A stretch of 64,000 nucleotides of DNA from NCBI GenBank assembly GCA_035534295.1, contig DATLSE010000052.1, positions 1-64,000 on the forward strand, in the 5' to 3' direction. Below the pieces are notes generated by a model. It was not told the DNA's origin. It saw only the letters and a list, made by a program, of their open reading frames with translations, and did no database searches. This stretch comes from DATKQJ01 sp035534295 (GTDB taxonomy: Bacteria > Chloroflexota > Dormibacteria > Dormibacterales > Dormibacteraceae). Position numbers and translations under genes: made by a program. Positions 8,273-16,838 of this stretch are shown piece by piece. Numbering within the stretch: position 1 is the first letter of the stretch; each line of letters starts with the position of its first letter.

Positions 8273-9148
8273 GTGAGGGCCCTGCGCAGCCTGCTCAACA
8301 CGCCGGCGAGCCGGCCCAAGATGCTCGAGCGCGCGGCAACCAGCGGTGCTGACGCGCTGGTGTTCGATCTCGAGGACTCGGTGCCGCAGGATCAGAAGGC
8401 GGAGGCGCGGGCCGTCGCCGCTGAATACCTCCAGCGCCTGGGCGCAGAGCACGTGATCTACGTCCGCGTGAACGCGCTCGAAACTGGGGTCACGGAGCTG
8501 GATCTGGACGCCGTGGTCGGGCCGGGACTGGCCGGAATCCAGCTGCCTAAGGCGGATTCGGTCGACGATGTGGCCCGAGTCGATGGAATGCTGTCGGGGC
8601 TGGAGGCGGCAAGGGGGCTGGCGCCTGGGAGCGTCGAGGTGGTGGCGAGCCTGGAGACCGCTCGCGGGGTCTGGTCCGCGTTCGACATCGCCTCCTGCCC
8701 CCGGGTGGGATCGGTCATGATCGGGACCGCCCAGGACGGCGATCTGCAGCGGGACGTCGGCTATCAGCACAGCGGGACGGGCGAGGAGATCCTCTACCTG
8801 CGTGCCCGGGTGCTGCTGGCGGCGCGGGCGGCGGGTATCCATAACCCGCTGGACGGGGTTTATCCAAACTTCAGGGACACCAAGGGCCTGATCGCCGACG
8901 CTGGTCGGGCCAGGGCCCTCGGTTTTCGGGGCAAGAAGGCCATCCACCCAGACCAGGTGGAGGCCATCAATCTGATCTTCACGCCCGACCAGCGGGAGGT
9001 GGAGCACTATGCGAAGATCTTGGCGGCCTTCGAGGAGGCCCTGGGGCAAGGATCGGCCAGCACCAGCGTGGACGGGCAGATGATCGACGTCGCCATGGCC
9101 GAGACGGCGCGGCGGGTGCTGGCGTGGGCCAAGGAACTGGGACGCTGA
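8273..9148 (+). CDS. CitE-like C-C lyase (HpcH/HpaI aldolase / citrate lyase beta family)
   Basis: The protein has 291 residues from GTG 8273. Family motifs run in order: ALVFDLEDSVP (about 26), the CoA/oxyanion Arg region YVRVNAL, the Mg-ligand Glu in VVASLETARG, and GTAQDGDLQRDVG with the second metal-binding acid. The C-terminal GFRGKKAIHPDQVEAIN lid motif is present. Relatives cleave malyl-CoA, citramalyl-CoA or 3-hydroxy-3-methylglutaryl-type CoA esters into two acyl units. The frame stays open upstream inside the enolase-superfamily gene, but the family start (LRSLLNTPA) fixes GTG 8273. Located between the enolase-superfamily gene and a type A amidohydrolase, it fits the final cleavage of a CoA-activated acid. 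Its paralogue is at 47931. Confidence 0.88.
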   Translation: MRALRSLLNTPASRPKMLERAATSGADALVFDLEDSVPQDQKAEARAVAAEYLQRLGAEHVIYVRVNALETGVTELDLDAVVGPGLAGIQLPKADSVDDVARVDGMLSGLEAARGLAPGSVEVVASLETARGVWSAFDIASCPRVGSVMIGTAQDGDLQRDVGYQHSGTGEEILYLRARVLLAARAAGIHNPLDGVYPNFRDTKGLIADAGRARALGFRGKKAIHPDQVEAINLIFTPDQREVEHYAKILAAFEEALGQGSASTSVDGQMIDVAMAETARRVLAWAKELGR

Positions 9149-9164
9149 AAGAGGAGTACTGCGT

Positions 9165-10127
9165 ATGAACATCGACGTACACAACCACGCCTTTCCGGGG
9201 GCGGTGATCGAGCTCCTGGCTCGTGAGCCGGACACCTACGGGACGAATATCCAGGGCAACTTCGTCGTCAACGGGAACTACGCCGTCCACGAGCTCTACC
9301 CCGCCCTGGTCGACCCCGCGGCCAAGGTTCAGCAGCTGAAGGACAAGGGCCTCGACGCCGCCGTGATCTGCGCCGAGCCCCGGCTTTTCGTGTACCACGT
9401 GGATGCCCGAGCTGGCGAGCAGATGTGCGAGGCGATCAATCGCGGCCTGGATGAGATGGCGTCCTACGACCGCGACCGGCTGCGCTGGATGGGATGCGTG
9501 CCCCTGCAGGATCCGGTCCGGGCGGCGGGCATGGTGCCTGAGCTTGCCCGGGCCGGCGCCAGCGGGCTCGAGATCGGCTCCTCCATCGCCGGACGGAGGT
9601 TGGACGATCCCGATTTCGAGCCCTTCTGGGCGGCGGTGGAAGAGCAGCGGCTGCCGGTATTCATCCACAACGCATACAACCCGCCGTCCGACGGATTGAA
9701 GCCCTACTACCTTCAGAACGTCATCGGTAACCCTCTGGAGACCACCATCTGCGCTGAGAGGCTCATCTGCGGTGGGGTGCTGGATCGGCATCCAAACCTC
9801 CGCATCGTGCTCGCCCACGCGGGCGGGTTCTTTCCCTGGCAGGCAGGCCGCCTTCGTCACGCGCGCTCGGTTCGCCCCGAACTCGCCGAGTCGCCGATCG
9901 ACCCCTGGACCTACTGTGGTCGGCTCCTGTTCGACACCATCACCCATGACCAGGCCGCGCTCTCCTACCTGGTCGCCCGGGTGGGGCCGGAGAACGTGGT
10001 GATGGGCACCGACCTGCCCTATGACATGGCGACGCCGGAGCCGATGGAAGCGCTTCGTGCCGCAGTCGACGGCGCGACGGCCCGGGCCATAGCGGAGGTG
10101 AATCCGTCGGCCCTCTATGGGTTCTGA
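9165..10127 (+). CDS. Type A amidohydrolase-2 family protein (ACMSD-like decarboxylase/hydrolase)
   Basis: The protein has 320 residues with a strong ribosome site AAAGAGGAG ahead of ATG 9165. Metal ligands are the HxH of IDVHNHAFP, the His of VFIHNAY, the His of VLAHAGGFFPW and the Asp of VMGTDLPYDM. This is the complete set of the aminocarboxymuconate-semialdehyde decarboxylase group. That group decarboxylates or hydrates unsaturated and aromatic acids. It overlaps the MmgE/PrpD gene by 11 bases. A close paralogue, sharing long blocks such as GNPLETT and HAGGFFPWQAGRLRHA, is at 53006. The two probably do the same step on related substrates in the two catabolic loci. Confidence 0.87.
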   Translation: MNIDVHNHAFPGAVIELLAREPDTYGTNIQGNFVVNGNYAVHELYPALVDPAAKVQQLKDKGLDAAVICAEPRLFVYHVDARAGEQMCEAINRGLDEMASYDRDRLRWMGCVPLQDPVRAAGMVPELARAGASGLEIGSSIAGRRLDDPDFEPFWAAVEEQRLPVFIHNAYNPPSDGLKPYYLQNVIGNPLETTICAERLICGGVLDRHPNLRIVLAHAGGFFPWQAGRLRHARSVRPELAESPIDPWTYCGRLLFDTITHDQAALSYLVARVGPENVVMGTDLPYDMATPEPMEALRAAVDGATARAIAEVNPSALYGF

Positions 10128-11607
10128 TTCGGGCGGCGATGGCGAGGCCGCGGTCGAGGCCACCTCAAGGGTCAGCCAGTTCGTGGCGGGGTTACGGGTT
10201 CAAGACCTCCCACCTGAGGTCTTAAAGAGGGGGAGGTGGCTACTCCTGGACACCCTCGGGTGCGCCCTCGGGGGAGCCACGTCCGAGCTCGGGTCGGTGG
10301 CGCTGGGCCTGGCTCGGATCAGCGGGGGATTTCCCGAGTCCACGCTCCTCGGCGCCGGGGAGCGCACGGGTGTCCTGACCGCGGCGGCCGCCAACGGTCG
10401 GATGGCCGGGGCGCTTGACGGTGACGACACCTTCCCGAGCGCTGGTCAGACCTCCCACCACGCCATCTCGGCCGTCGCGGCAGCTCTGGCTCTGTGCGAG
10501 CGACGGGGCACCGGCGGCGGCGAGCTCCTGGTCTCCCTGCTGGCGGGATATGAGGTGGCCGCTCGCTTTGGCATCGCCGTGGCGCCAGACCCCCGCGAGG
10601 CGGTCCCCGAGCAGAGCACCAAGTGGAGGGTCGGCGGCGGCCCGGCCGGGGTGCTCGCCGCAGCGGCGGCTTCGGCCCGGGCCATCGGGCTCGACGCGGA
10701 GGGAGTCGCCCACACTCTGGGGATCGCCGGCGCCCACGTGGACGCCCCTCCGCTCAAGTGGCTGTCGGCGCCGGTGGCGCCGATGGTCAAGTCCCTGGAT
10801 GGAGGCTGGAACGCCGCCACCGGGGTCACCTCAGCGCTCATGGCCCAGATGGGAATGACTGGACACGAGGCCATCCTCGACGGTGAGGCCGGGCTCTGGC
10901 GGGCTACGGGATACGCCCGATTCGATCCCCAGGTCCTGGTCGAAGGACTTGGGCAGCGGTGGCGGGTTCTCGACGGATGCTTCAAGCGCTGGCCCTGTCA
11001 GTACTGGATGCAGCAACCTCTCACCGCGCTCTGGAAGCTGCTCCGGGAGGATCCCCTGCCACCTCGAGAGATCGAGCGGGTGATCCTTAAGACCAACCCC
11101 CGCAGCTCATCTCCGCGGAGCCGGGACAAGCATCCGGTGGGCGCGGTCACCTGCGAGTTCAACCTTCCCCACGCCGCCGCGATGCTGGCCCACGGCGTGC
11201 CGCCGGGCCCGCGCTGGTATGGGCGCTGGGCGCTGACGAGTCCTGAGGTCGCAGCCTTCCGGGAGCGGGTGGAGGTCGAAGTTGAACCGGCTGCCCAGGA
11301 CGTCTTCGCGGGCATCGAGGACGGGATGATCAAGAGACTTCCGGCGAGCTGTGAGGTCAGAGCCCGGGGTCGAAGCTTCACCGCTCGCGCCGAGTCCGCT
11401 CTGGGGACGCCGTGGTCGCCTGAACTGGCCCTCACCGAGGAGGATCTCAAGGCCAAGTTCCGGGAGATGGCCGACCCCTTGGCGGAGGCGTCGAATCTCT
11501 GGCAGGAACGCCTCGAGAGCATCATGTCCGCCGTTCTCGAGGTTGACCGGATGCCGGACGTACGACAGCTGGGGCGCCTTCTAGCCTATCCCTCGCCGAT
11601 CGCGTGA
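10117..11607 (+). CDS. MmgE/PrpD family protein
   Basis: The protein has 496 residues. The N-terminal helical domain has the family pattern (VLKRGRWLLLDTLGCALGG, then AANGRMAGALDGDDTF and TSHHAISAVAAALAL). It continues with GYEVAARFG, KWRVGGGPAGVLAAAAASARA and a C-terminal domain from about 290. MmgE/PrpD proteins include 2-methylcitrate dehydratase, cis-aconitate decarboxylase and iminodisuccinate epimerase. The HDYDD-like patch is here ALDGDDTF plus the His pair in TSHHAI. ATG 10117 overlaps the preceding gene by 11 bases, so it is coupled to the amidohydrolase. A dehydratase or decarboxylase acting on a tricarboxylic or branched acid in the same pathway is the best guess. Confidence 0.87.
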   Translation: MGSDSGGDGEAAVEATSRVSQFVAGLRVQDLPPEVLKRGRWLLLDTLGCALGGATSELGSVALGLARISGGFPESTLLGAGERTGVLTAAAANGRMAGALDGDDTFPSAGQTSHHAISAVAAALALCERRGTGGGELLVSLLAGYEVAARFGIAVAPDPREAVPEQSTKWRVGGGPAGVLAAAAASARAIGLDAEGVAHTLGIAGAHVDAPPLKWLSAPVAPMVKSLDGGWNAATGVTSALMAQMGMTGHEAILDGEAGLWRATGYARFDPQVLVEGLGQRWRVLDGCFKRWPCQYWMQQPLTALWKLLREDPLPPREIERVILKTNPRSSSPRSRDKHPVGAVTCEFNLPHAAAMLAHGVPPGPRWYGRWALTSPEVAAFRERVEVEVEPAAQDVFAGIEDGMIKRLPASCEVRARGRSFTARAESALGTPWSPELALTEEDLKAKFREMADPLAEASNLWQERLESIMSAVLEVDRMPDVRQLGRLLAYPSPIA

Positions 11608-11611
11608 GGCG

Positions 11612-11998
11612 GTGCTGAGGGTGCACCTGCTCGGCCGAGTCATTCCACCAACCTGGGCCGGGGACACGTGTCATAAGGCTGGCGCCCGCCTGCCGGCGGA
11701 CGGTGTCCCCCGGACCCGCAGCGACGATGCAGCCAGAGAGGATGTCGTGCTGGTGAGGGTCAATGCTTCGGTGGTGAGTCTGCAGGACGACCCGCGGGAG
11801 AATCTGCGGCCGCCCCCGCGGGGTCGGATCGTTCCCGCGCTACGCTCCAAACAGCAGGGCGCTGCTCTGCGCCGGATCTTGAAGTCGTTTCCTCCCGCGC
11901 TCGCACGGTGGAGCGGGGAGATCGTCCGGGGCGGCAGCGTCGTGGGCCATGCGCCGGCGACCTCTGCTCCCGCGATGCTGGACCCACTGGCGCGGTGA
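11612..11998 (+). pseudogene. Vestigial CitE-like lyase gene, internally deleted but still open
   Basis: A GTG-started frame of 128 codons fills the gap before the type B amidohydrolase and ends in a GTGA overlap with it. Aligned by eye with the CitE copies, it keeps DGVPRTRSDDAARE (against DSVPQDRKDEARRA), VVLVRVNA (against VIYVRVNA), PPPRGRIVPALRS (against PPPFGVIVPQLES), and a C-terminal part matching the last 35 residues of the 47931 copy without gaps (F..AL...S, G, V, A.A.SA, L). The central 130 or so residues with the catalytic Glu/Asp are gone. At DNA level two sampled stretches match the 47931 copy at roughly 55-60 percent. It cannot be an active lyase. Its place before a type B amidohydrolase matches the intact order at 47931-49693. 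Confidence 0.6.
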
Positions 11999-12906
11999 CC
12001 CGCTACATCGACGCCCACACCCACGCGTTTCCCGCTCCCACCATGGGGCTCGACTGGCAGGCCTCGGTGGGAGTGGCCGATCCCAAGCGCACGGGGGAGC
12101 TCCCAGAGCTGCAGGGCATCATGTCCGATGCCGGCATCGAGCAGGCGGTGATCCTTCTCTTCCCGCGTTCTGGTGAGCACTATGAGAGAGCGCGCGCCCA
12201 GGATCCGTCACGCTCGCCCGAGGAGATAAGGTCGGAGATTCGGGACGAGATTCTGGCCCTCAATCGCTGGGGATGCGAGGCGGCCTCCCGGGATCCCAGG
12301 CTCGTGCCCTTCATCGGGATCAACGTCCGGTTCATGTCGGAGTCGGAGGTGACGGCCGAGATCGATGAGATGGCGGAGCGCGGCGCCCGCGGGGTGAAGA
12401 TCATCCCTCCCGCGATGCAGCTTTACGCCAACGATTCGCTCTTGCAACCCATGTTTCAGCGCTGTTGGGAGCTGGGCCTCCCAGTCCTGTCCCAATCCGG
12501 CGACGGCGGAGGTCCCCCACCCCATCCGGGCGCGGATCCCTTCGGCCGGCCCGTGTATCACCGAGAGGTTCTGCGCAATTTCCCCAGTCTCACCCTGATC
12601 CTCGCCCACATGGGCCACGGCTATCTCGCCGATGTCGTGGAGCTGGCCGATAGCTTCCCCAATCTCTACACCGATACCTCGCTCCAGCTGAGCGGGATCG
12701 GGAGGGAGGGGCGCCCGACCGCGCTCGAATTTGTGAGTGCGGTCCGTCAAATCGGCGTTGACCGGGTGCTGTTCGGCACCAACTACCCGATGGTGAGCCC
12801 TCGCGGTTACGTCAAAACGATGGAGGAACTGCCCTTCACCCCCGCGGAGCGTGACCTCGTCGCCTCCGGCAACTTCCTCCGGGCCGTCCCTGCGAGGCAG
12901 AGATGA
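11995..12906 (+). CDS. Type B amidohydrolase-2 family protein with Asn replacing the catalytic Asp
   Basis: The protein has 303 residues from GTG 11995, which overlaps the preceding frame as GTGA. HxH is at residues 8-10 (YIDAHTHAFP). Lys135 is in GVKIIPPAM, and His residues are in LILAHMGHGY. At the C-terminal end of the barrel the family motif G-T-D-x-P reads FGTNYPM, so the usual metal ligand/general base Asp is Asn263. The same replacement occurs at the same position in the paralogue at 48785. The sequence is otherwise well conserved between the two (for example the stretch AVILLFPRS). The true reaction may not be hydrolysis; hydration or decarboxylation of a CoA-pathway acid is possible. 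Confidence 0.82.
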   Translation: MTRYIDAHTHAFPAPTMGLDWQASVGVADPKRTGELPELQGIMSDAGIEQAVILLFPRSGEHYERARAQDPSRSPEEIRSEIRDEILALNRWGCEAASRDPRLVPFIGINVRFMSESEVTAEIDEMAERGARGVKIIPPAMQLYANDSLLQPMFQRCWELGLPVLSQSGDGGGPPPHPGADPFGRPVYHREVLRNFPSLTLILAHMGHGYLADVVELADSFPNLYTDTSLQLSGIGREGRPTALEFVSAVRQIGVDRVLFGTNYPMVSPRGYVKTMEELPFTPAERDLVASGNFLRAVPARQR

Positions 12907-13010
12907 CGTCAGCCGGCGCCGACGGCGAGCCGGATGGTCGGCCGGCCGAATCCAGCTCCCGGGAGGGTCGACCCCGGGGGCTGGGACCGGCGTCGCGCCG
13001 GGCCCGAGGA

Positions 13011-14240
13011 TCAGGTCCGGGGTTCCGACGCCTCCATCACCGCGCCCTGGGAGACGAGGCCAGAGACCTCGTCGTCGCCGAGGCCCAGCACCTCCTTTAA
13101 TACCGCTCTGGAGTCACCGCCGAGCCGGGGAGCCGGGCCACACTCCGGCTCCTCAATCCCGGCCAGGAAGTTGAGCGCCCGCCCGAAGACCCGAACCTGA
13201 CCTGCTCCGGGTTGTTCGATCGCCCTGGTCAGACGCCTGGCCTGTGCGTGCTCACCTTCCAGCGCCTCGGACACGCTCAGAATTGGTCCGCTCGGCACGC
13301 CCGCCGCCTCCAGACGCCGCATCCATTCGGCCAGCGGCCTGGCGCTGAGGATCTGGGTCACCACCTCCTCCACCTCGTCAAAGTGCGCGCGGCGGTCGGC
13401 GACGGTCCGGAAGCGGGGGTCGTCGCCCAGGTCTGGGCGCTCGGCTGCCTGGCAGAAGCGACCCCACAGCGAATCCATCTGGGCGGACAGCACGATCTCT
13501 CCGTCGCTCACCCTGTAGCGACCGAATGCCGGCACCGAGTGGTGACGGCTTCCGGCCCGGGTCGGGGTCTGGCCCGTGACCAGATACATCTGGTTCACGT
13601 AGGAGAGCAGCGACATGAGGCTGTCCAGAAGAGAGACGTCCACGTGAGATCCCTGCCCCGTGGCGTCGCGGTGCCGAAGTGCGGCGAGGATCCCGATCAC
13701 CGCCCACATCGCCCCGGCGAGGTCGCCCATGGGCAGCCCCAGCTTCTGGGCTGGACCGTCCGCTTCGCCAGTCAGACTCATGGCTCCGCTCAGAGCCTGG
13801 ACGACGATGTCGACCGAACCCTTTTGCGACTGCGGCCCCTGCTGTCCGAACCCACTGACCGAGCACACGATCGCAGCCGGATTATCCTGGCTCAAGGTCT
13901 TAAAGTCGAGGCCCAGGCGCTTCAGCACCCCCGGCCTGAAGTTCTCCACCACCACGTCAGAGCGCAGCGCCAACTCCCGCGCGAGCCTGCGCCCGGGCCC
14001 TGTTTTGAGGTCCATCGCCAGGCTTCGCTTGCCCCGGTTCACGGACAGGAAATAGTGGCTCACGTCACCGGCGAAGGGCGCGATGCTGCGCGTGTAATCG
14101 GGAGAGCCCGGCGCCTCGACCTTGATCACCTCCGCCCCCAGTTCGGCCAGCACCATGGTGCAGAAAGGCCCCGCCAGCACGTGGGTCAGGTCCAGGACCC
14201 GAACCCCAGCGAGCGGGGCGTCTCCCGCCGGCCGGCTCAC
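13011..14240 (-). CDS. Family III CoA-transferase (CaiB/BaiF)
   Basis: The protein has 409 residues. It opens with PLAGVRVLDLTHVLAGPFC, has NRGKRSLAMDL and VVVENFRPGVL. The catalytic residue is D173 in GLPMGDLAGAMWA. It is transcribed against the plus-strand operon, and its 3' end lies about 100 bases from the end of the type B amidohydrolase. The start is GTG 14240, which overlaps the stop of a 62-residue frame upstream (GTGA). At the equivalent place in the second locus the CoA-transferase runs in the same direction as the amidohydrolase. This copy has therefore been inverted or acquired separately. Substrate unknown. Confidence 0.9.
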   Translation of the reverse strand: MSRPAGDAPLAGVRVLDLTHVLAGPFCTMVLAELGAEVIKVEAPGSPDYTRSIAPFAGDVSHYFLSVNRGKRSLAMDLKTGPGRRLARELALRSDVVVENFRPGVLKRLGLDFKTLSQDNPAAIVCSVSGFGQQGPQSQKGSVDIVVQALSGAMSLTGEADGPAQKLGLPMGDLAGAMWAVIGILAALRHRDATGQGSHVDVSLLDSLMSLLSYVNQMYLVTGQTPTRAGSRHHSVPAFGRYRVSDGEIVLSAQMDSLWGRFCQAAERPDLGDDPRFRTVADRRAHFDEVEEVVTQILSARPLAEWMRRLEAAGVPSGPILSVSEALEGEHAQARRLTRAIEQPGAGQVRVFGRALNFLAGIEEPECGPAPRLGGDSRAVLKEVLGLGDDEVSGLVSQGAVMEASEPRT

Positions 14241-14425
14241 GGCGGGAGGACCAATTGGGCGGCGGCCTGGCGAGTGGCCAGAGCCTCGCTCACGCCCGCC
14301 GCCTGGAGTGGAACGCTCGCTCCTTGCCGAGTCCGGGGCGCACTTAGAGCCTTCGGATGACCGACGAAATCATCTCTGGAGACCGCGCCAGCCGCCGCGC
14401 GGGAACCCTTTGGACGTTCACTCAT
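14237..14425 (-). CDS. Possible 62-residue protein upstream of the CoA-transferase
   Basis: ATG 14425 opens a 62-codon frame whose TGA overlaps the GTG start of the CoA-transferase by four bases, the same junction type used at several real gene pairs here. The peptide is basic at the start (SERPKGSRAAAG) and has an Ala-rich C-terminal helix (EALATRQAAAQLVLPP). No domain is recognised. It could be a coupled small protein, the tail of a decayed gene, or chance. I rank chance or decay above function. Confidence 0.25.
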   Translation of the reverse strand: MSERPKGSRAAAGAVSRDDFVGHPKALSAPRTRQGASVPLQAAGVSEALATRQAAAQLVLPP

Positions 14426-14805
14426 GACGCCGGCTCATCCTAAGCGCGCGGCCGCATCGGTGTGTCAGGATCCAAACCAAAGCTCGAAAGCGTGCGACCC
14501 AGAACCAGCGCCCGAGCCGAGGCCCAGATCTCATCCCCGCACTCGCCCCCCTCATCCTGCCGCGGCCCTTCCTCGCGCCTCCCCTGGTTTGAGCGTTCGG
14601 CATGCCAACCATCAGGCCGTAATGTGGGCTCACGACAGCGTGTCGCCCGCCGCCTCAGACGTCTGCGGCAGAACGCTCGGGATGGTTTGGTAGGCTGGGG
14701 GCCACCGCCGTCATCGCAACTGGGCCGTTGCGTGCGCGGGCCTTGACTGTCGAGCAGCGGGTGGGTCCGCGCCTAGCCCGGGCGCGCGCTACTTCGAGGA
14801 ACCTG
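14426..14805. other. Intergenic region, no gene seen
   Basis: This 380-base stretch separates the divergent CoA-transferase and ABC exporter genes. The frame of the exporter ATPase is open back to 14728, but the family begins only after ATG 14806. I see no tRNA, repeat array or strong hairpin. A promoter for each side is expected, but no convincing -35/-10 pair could be picked out. Confidence 0.5.
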
Positions 14806-15768
14806 ATGAGCATCGCCGACTACGTGATCGAAGTCCAGAAGCTGACCAAGTCCTATGGCAAAGTCGAGGTCCTAAAGGGGGTCGACCTGCAGGTCGAGCG
14901 CGGTACCATGCTGGCGCTGCTGGGGCCCAATGGCGCCGGCAAGACGACCATAGTCCGGATCCTCAGCACCCTGCTGGGCTTTGATGAAGGAACCGTCCTG
15001 GTCGACGGCCACGACGTCCGGACCGAAGTCAACGCGGTCCGCGCCGTGATCGGCCTGACGGGTCAGTCGACGGCCGTGGATGAGCTGCTCACCGGGCGTG
15101 AAAATCTAGTCATGATGGGCCGGCTGTACCGCCTCACCGCCTCCAGCGCCAAGGTCAGGGCCCAAGAGCTACTGGAAGAGTTCGATCTGCTCGAGGCCGC
15201 GGGAAGACCGACCAAGACCTATTCGGGTGGCATGCGGCGGCGCCTCGACCTGGCGGTCAGCTTGATTGCAACGCCTCCCGTCCTATTCCTAGACGAGCCC
15301 ACAACTGGCCTGGATCCGCGCTCGCGACTGGCCATGTGGGGGATCATCAAGAGCCTGCTCGCAGGCGGAACCACCATCCTGCTAACAACTCAGTACCTTG
15401 AGGAAGCCGACCAGCTGGCGGACCGGATAGCGGTGATCGACGGCGGCAGGGTTATCGCCGCAGGCACTCCCAGCAGTCTTAAGAGCAAGGTAGGCAACGA
15501 CCGGCTCGAGCTCACCTTCCTCGACGACGAGTCGTTCAGGCACGCATTGACCGCGTTGGACGACGACGTCATCGATTCCAATGCGGCGGAATACTCGGCC
15601 AGTGTCGTAATCAACGACACCAATTCAGACGTGAAGCGGGCGCTGAATATGCTGGCGGAGGCCGGCGTCGTGGTCCAGTCCCTGGCCGTCCACAAGCCGA
15701 CCCTTGACGATGTGTTCCTGTCCCTGACCGGCAAGCTGAAGCCGTCCGGAACCGTGGAGTCGAATTAA
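14806..15768 (+). CDS. ABC exporter ATP-binding protein, DrrA-like
   Basis: The protein has 320 residues from ATG 14806, which has GAGGA five bases upstream. Walker A is LLGPNGAGKTT, the signature is TYSGGMRRRLDLA, Walker B is PPVLFLDEPTTGLD, and the H-loop region is TTILLTTQYLEEAD. The C-terminal domain ends in VVQSLAVHKPTLDDVFLSLTG, the hallmark of DrrA-type ATPases that work with ABC-2 permeases to export drugs or lipids. The permease begins directly after the stop with no spacing. Together they form a two-gene exporter. The cargo cannot be deduced. Confidence 0.93.
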   Translation: MSIADYVIEVQKLTKSYGKVEVLKGVDLQVERGTMLALLGPNGAGKTTIVRILSTLLGFDEGTVLVDGHDVRTEVNAVRAVIGLTGQSTAVDELLTGRENLVMMGRLYRLTASSAKVRAQELLEEFDLLEAAGRPTKTYSGGMRRRLDLAVSLIATPPVLFLDEPTTGLDPRSRLAMWGIIKSLLAGGTTILLTTQYLEEADQLADRIAVIDGGRVIAAGTPSSLKSKVGNDRLELTFLDDESFRHALTALDDDVIDSNAAEYSASVVINDTNSDVKRALNMLAEAGVVVQSLAVHKPTLDDVFLSLTGKLKPSGTVESN

Positions 15769-16578
15769 ATGCCGGCCCAACTGGTGTTCGAACGACGGCC
15801 CAGGGCGATCTTGGCCGTTAACGACTCCCTTCTGATGGCGAGGCGCAGCTGCACCCACATCATCCGCAACACCGACCAACTGCTGGGCGCGTTCTTCCAG
15901 CCGATCATGTTCCTGGTCCTGTTCGCCGCTGTCTTTGGCGGCGCCATCTCAAAAACCCTCCCGCCCGGGACCAGCTACCTCGATTTCCTGATGCCCGGCA
16001 TCATCATTCAGACGGTTGCCTTCGGCTCCACGACCGCTGCCGTCGCCGTCTGCAATGACCTCCAGAAGGGCATAGTCGATCGCTTTCGGTCGCTGCCTAT
16101 GTCGCCACTCGCCGTCCTTAACGGGCACGTCGCATCGAATCTGCTGCGCAGCGCCATCTCCACCGTGGTGATGCTCGTTGTCGGACTCGTCATCGGCTTC
16201 CGCAGCCAGGCGAGCGTCATCGACTGGCTCGCGATTGCCGGGCTGATACTGTTGTTTACGCTTGCATTTTCGTGGCTGTCGGCGATTGTCGGACTGATGG
16301 CCAAGAGTGTGGAAGCCGTGCAGTGGCTCACCTTCGTGCTGGTCTTCCCGCTTACGTTCGCCAGCACCACCTTCGTGCCGGCCGCGGGCATGAACCCGAT
16401 TTTGAAGGCCTTCGCGGTGAATCAACCGATCACCCAGGTCGTGGAGGCCGTGCGGGCATTGATGCTGGGCCGGCCGATCGGCAACTTTGGCTGGCTCGCG
16501 ATCGGCTGGAACATCGGCATCCTGCTGCTGGCCGTGCCTCTGGCCTCGTGGCTGTTCCGCCTCCGGGCCTCGGGTTAG
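15769..16578 (+). CDS. ABC-2 type exporter permease, DrrB-like
   Basis: The protein has 269 residues with about six hydrophobic segments. It begins after an N-terminal cytoplasmic part that includes NDSLLMARRSCTHIIRNTDQL. The segments PIMFLVLFAAVFGGAI, FLMPGIIIQTVAFGS and the conserved DRFRSLPMSPLAVLNGHV loop are typical of ABC2_membrane (DrrB) proteins. ATG 15769 follows the ATPase stop directly, so the two are co-translated. The product forms the membrane channel of the exporter and presumably dimerises. Confidence 0.92.
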   Translation: MPAQLVFERRPRAILAVNDSLLMARRSCTHIIRNTDQLLGAFFQPIMFLVLFAAVFGGAISKTLPPGTSYLDFLMPGIIIQTVAFGSTTAAVAVCNDLQKGIVDRFRSLPMSPLAVLNGHVASNLLRSAISTVVMLVVGLVIGFRSQASVIDWLAIAGLILLFTLAFSWLSAIVGLMAKSVEAVQWLTFVLVFPLTFASTTFVPAAGMNPILKAFAVNQPITQVVEAVRALMLGRPIGNFGWLAIGWNIGILLLAVPLASWLFRLRASG

Positions 16579-16616
16579 GCCGCCTTCCCTCCGCCGTCAC
16601 ATCGCGCGCCCTGGGC

Positions 16617-16634
16617 GGCGCTTCGACAAGCGCC
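16617..16634. terminator. Hairpin after the first exporter pair
   Basis: A perfect 7-base stem GGCGCTT / AAGCGCC with the loop CGAC lies 39 bases past the permease stop. No T-run follows, so it is at best a weak intrinsic terminator or an RNA-stabilising hairpin. Confidence 0.3.
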
Positions 16635-16838
16635 AGGCCAGGCTCCGGCCACGCCCATGGAGCCGGGATCATCGTCGGTCCCCACGCCGTTTGCCCATGA
16701 GCCGTCAACCTCAGCTCCTCGCGCCTGATGCGCGAGCGCACCCCGAAGCAGTCCGCGGCGATTGCGCCTGACATCCGGCCCGCTCACGATCCGACTCCTG
16801 ACCCTGTGCGTCGATGAAGATCGCGTCATCCTAGGGCT

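Noticed and set aside
14426..14805. Upstream extension of the DrrA-like ATPase to 14728
   Set aside because: The 26 extra residues are Arg/Ala-rich and unlike the family, whereas ATG 14806 has GAGGA at the right spacing.
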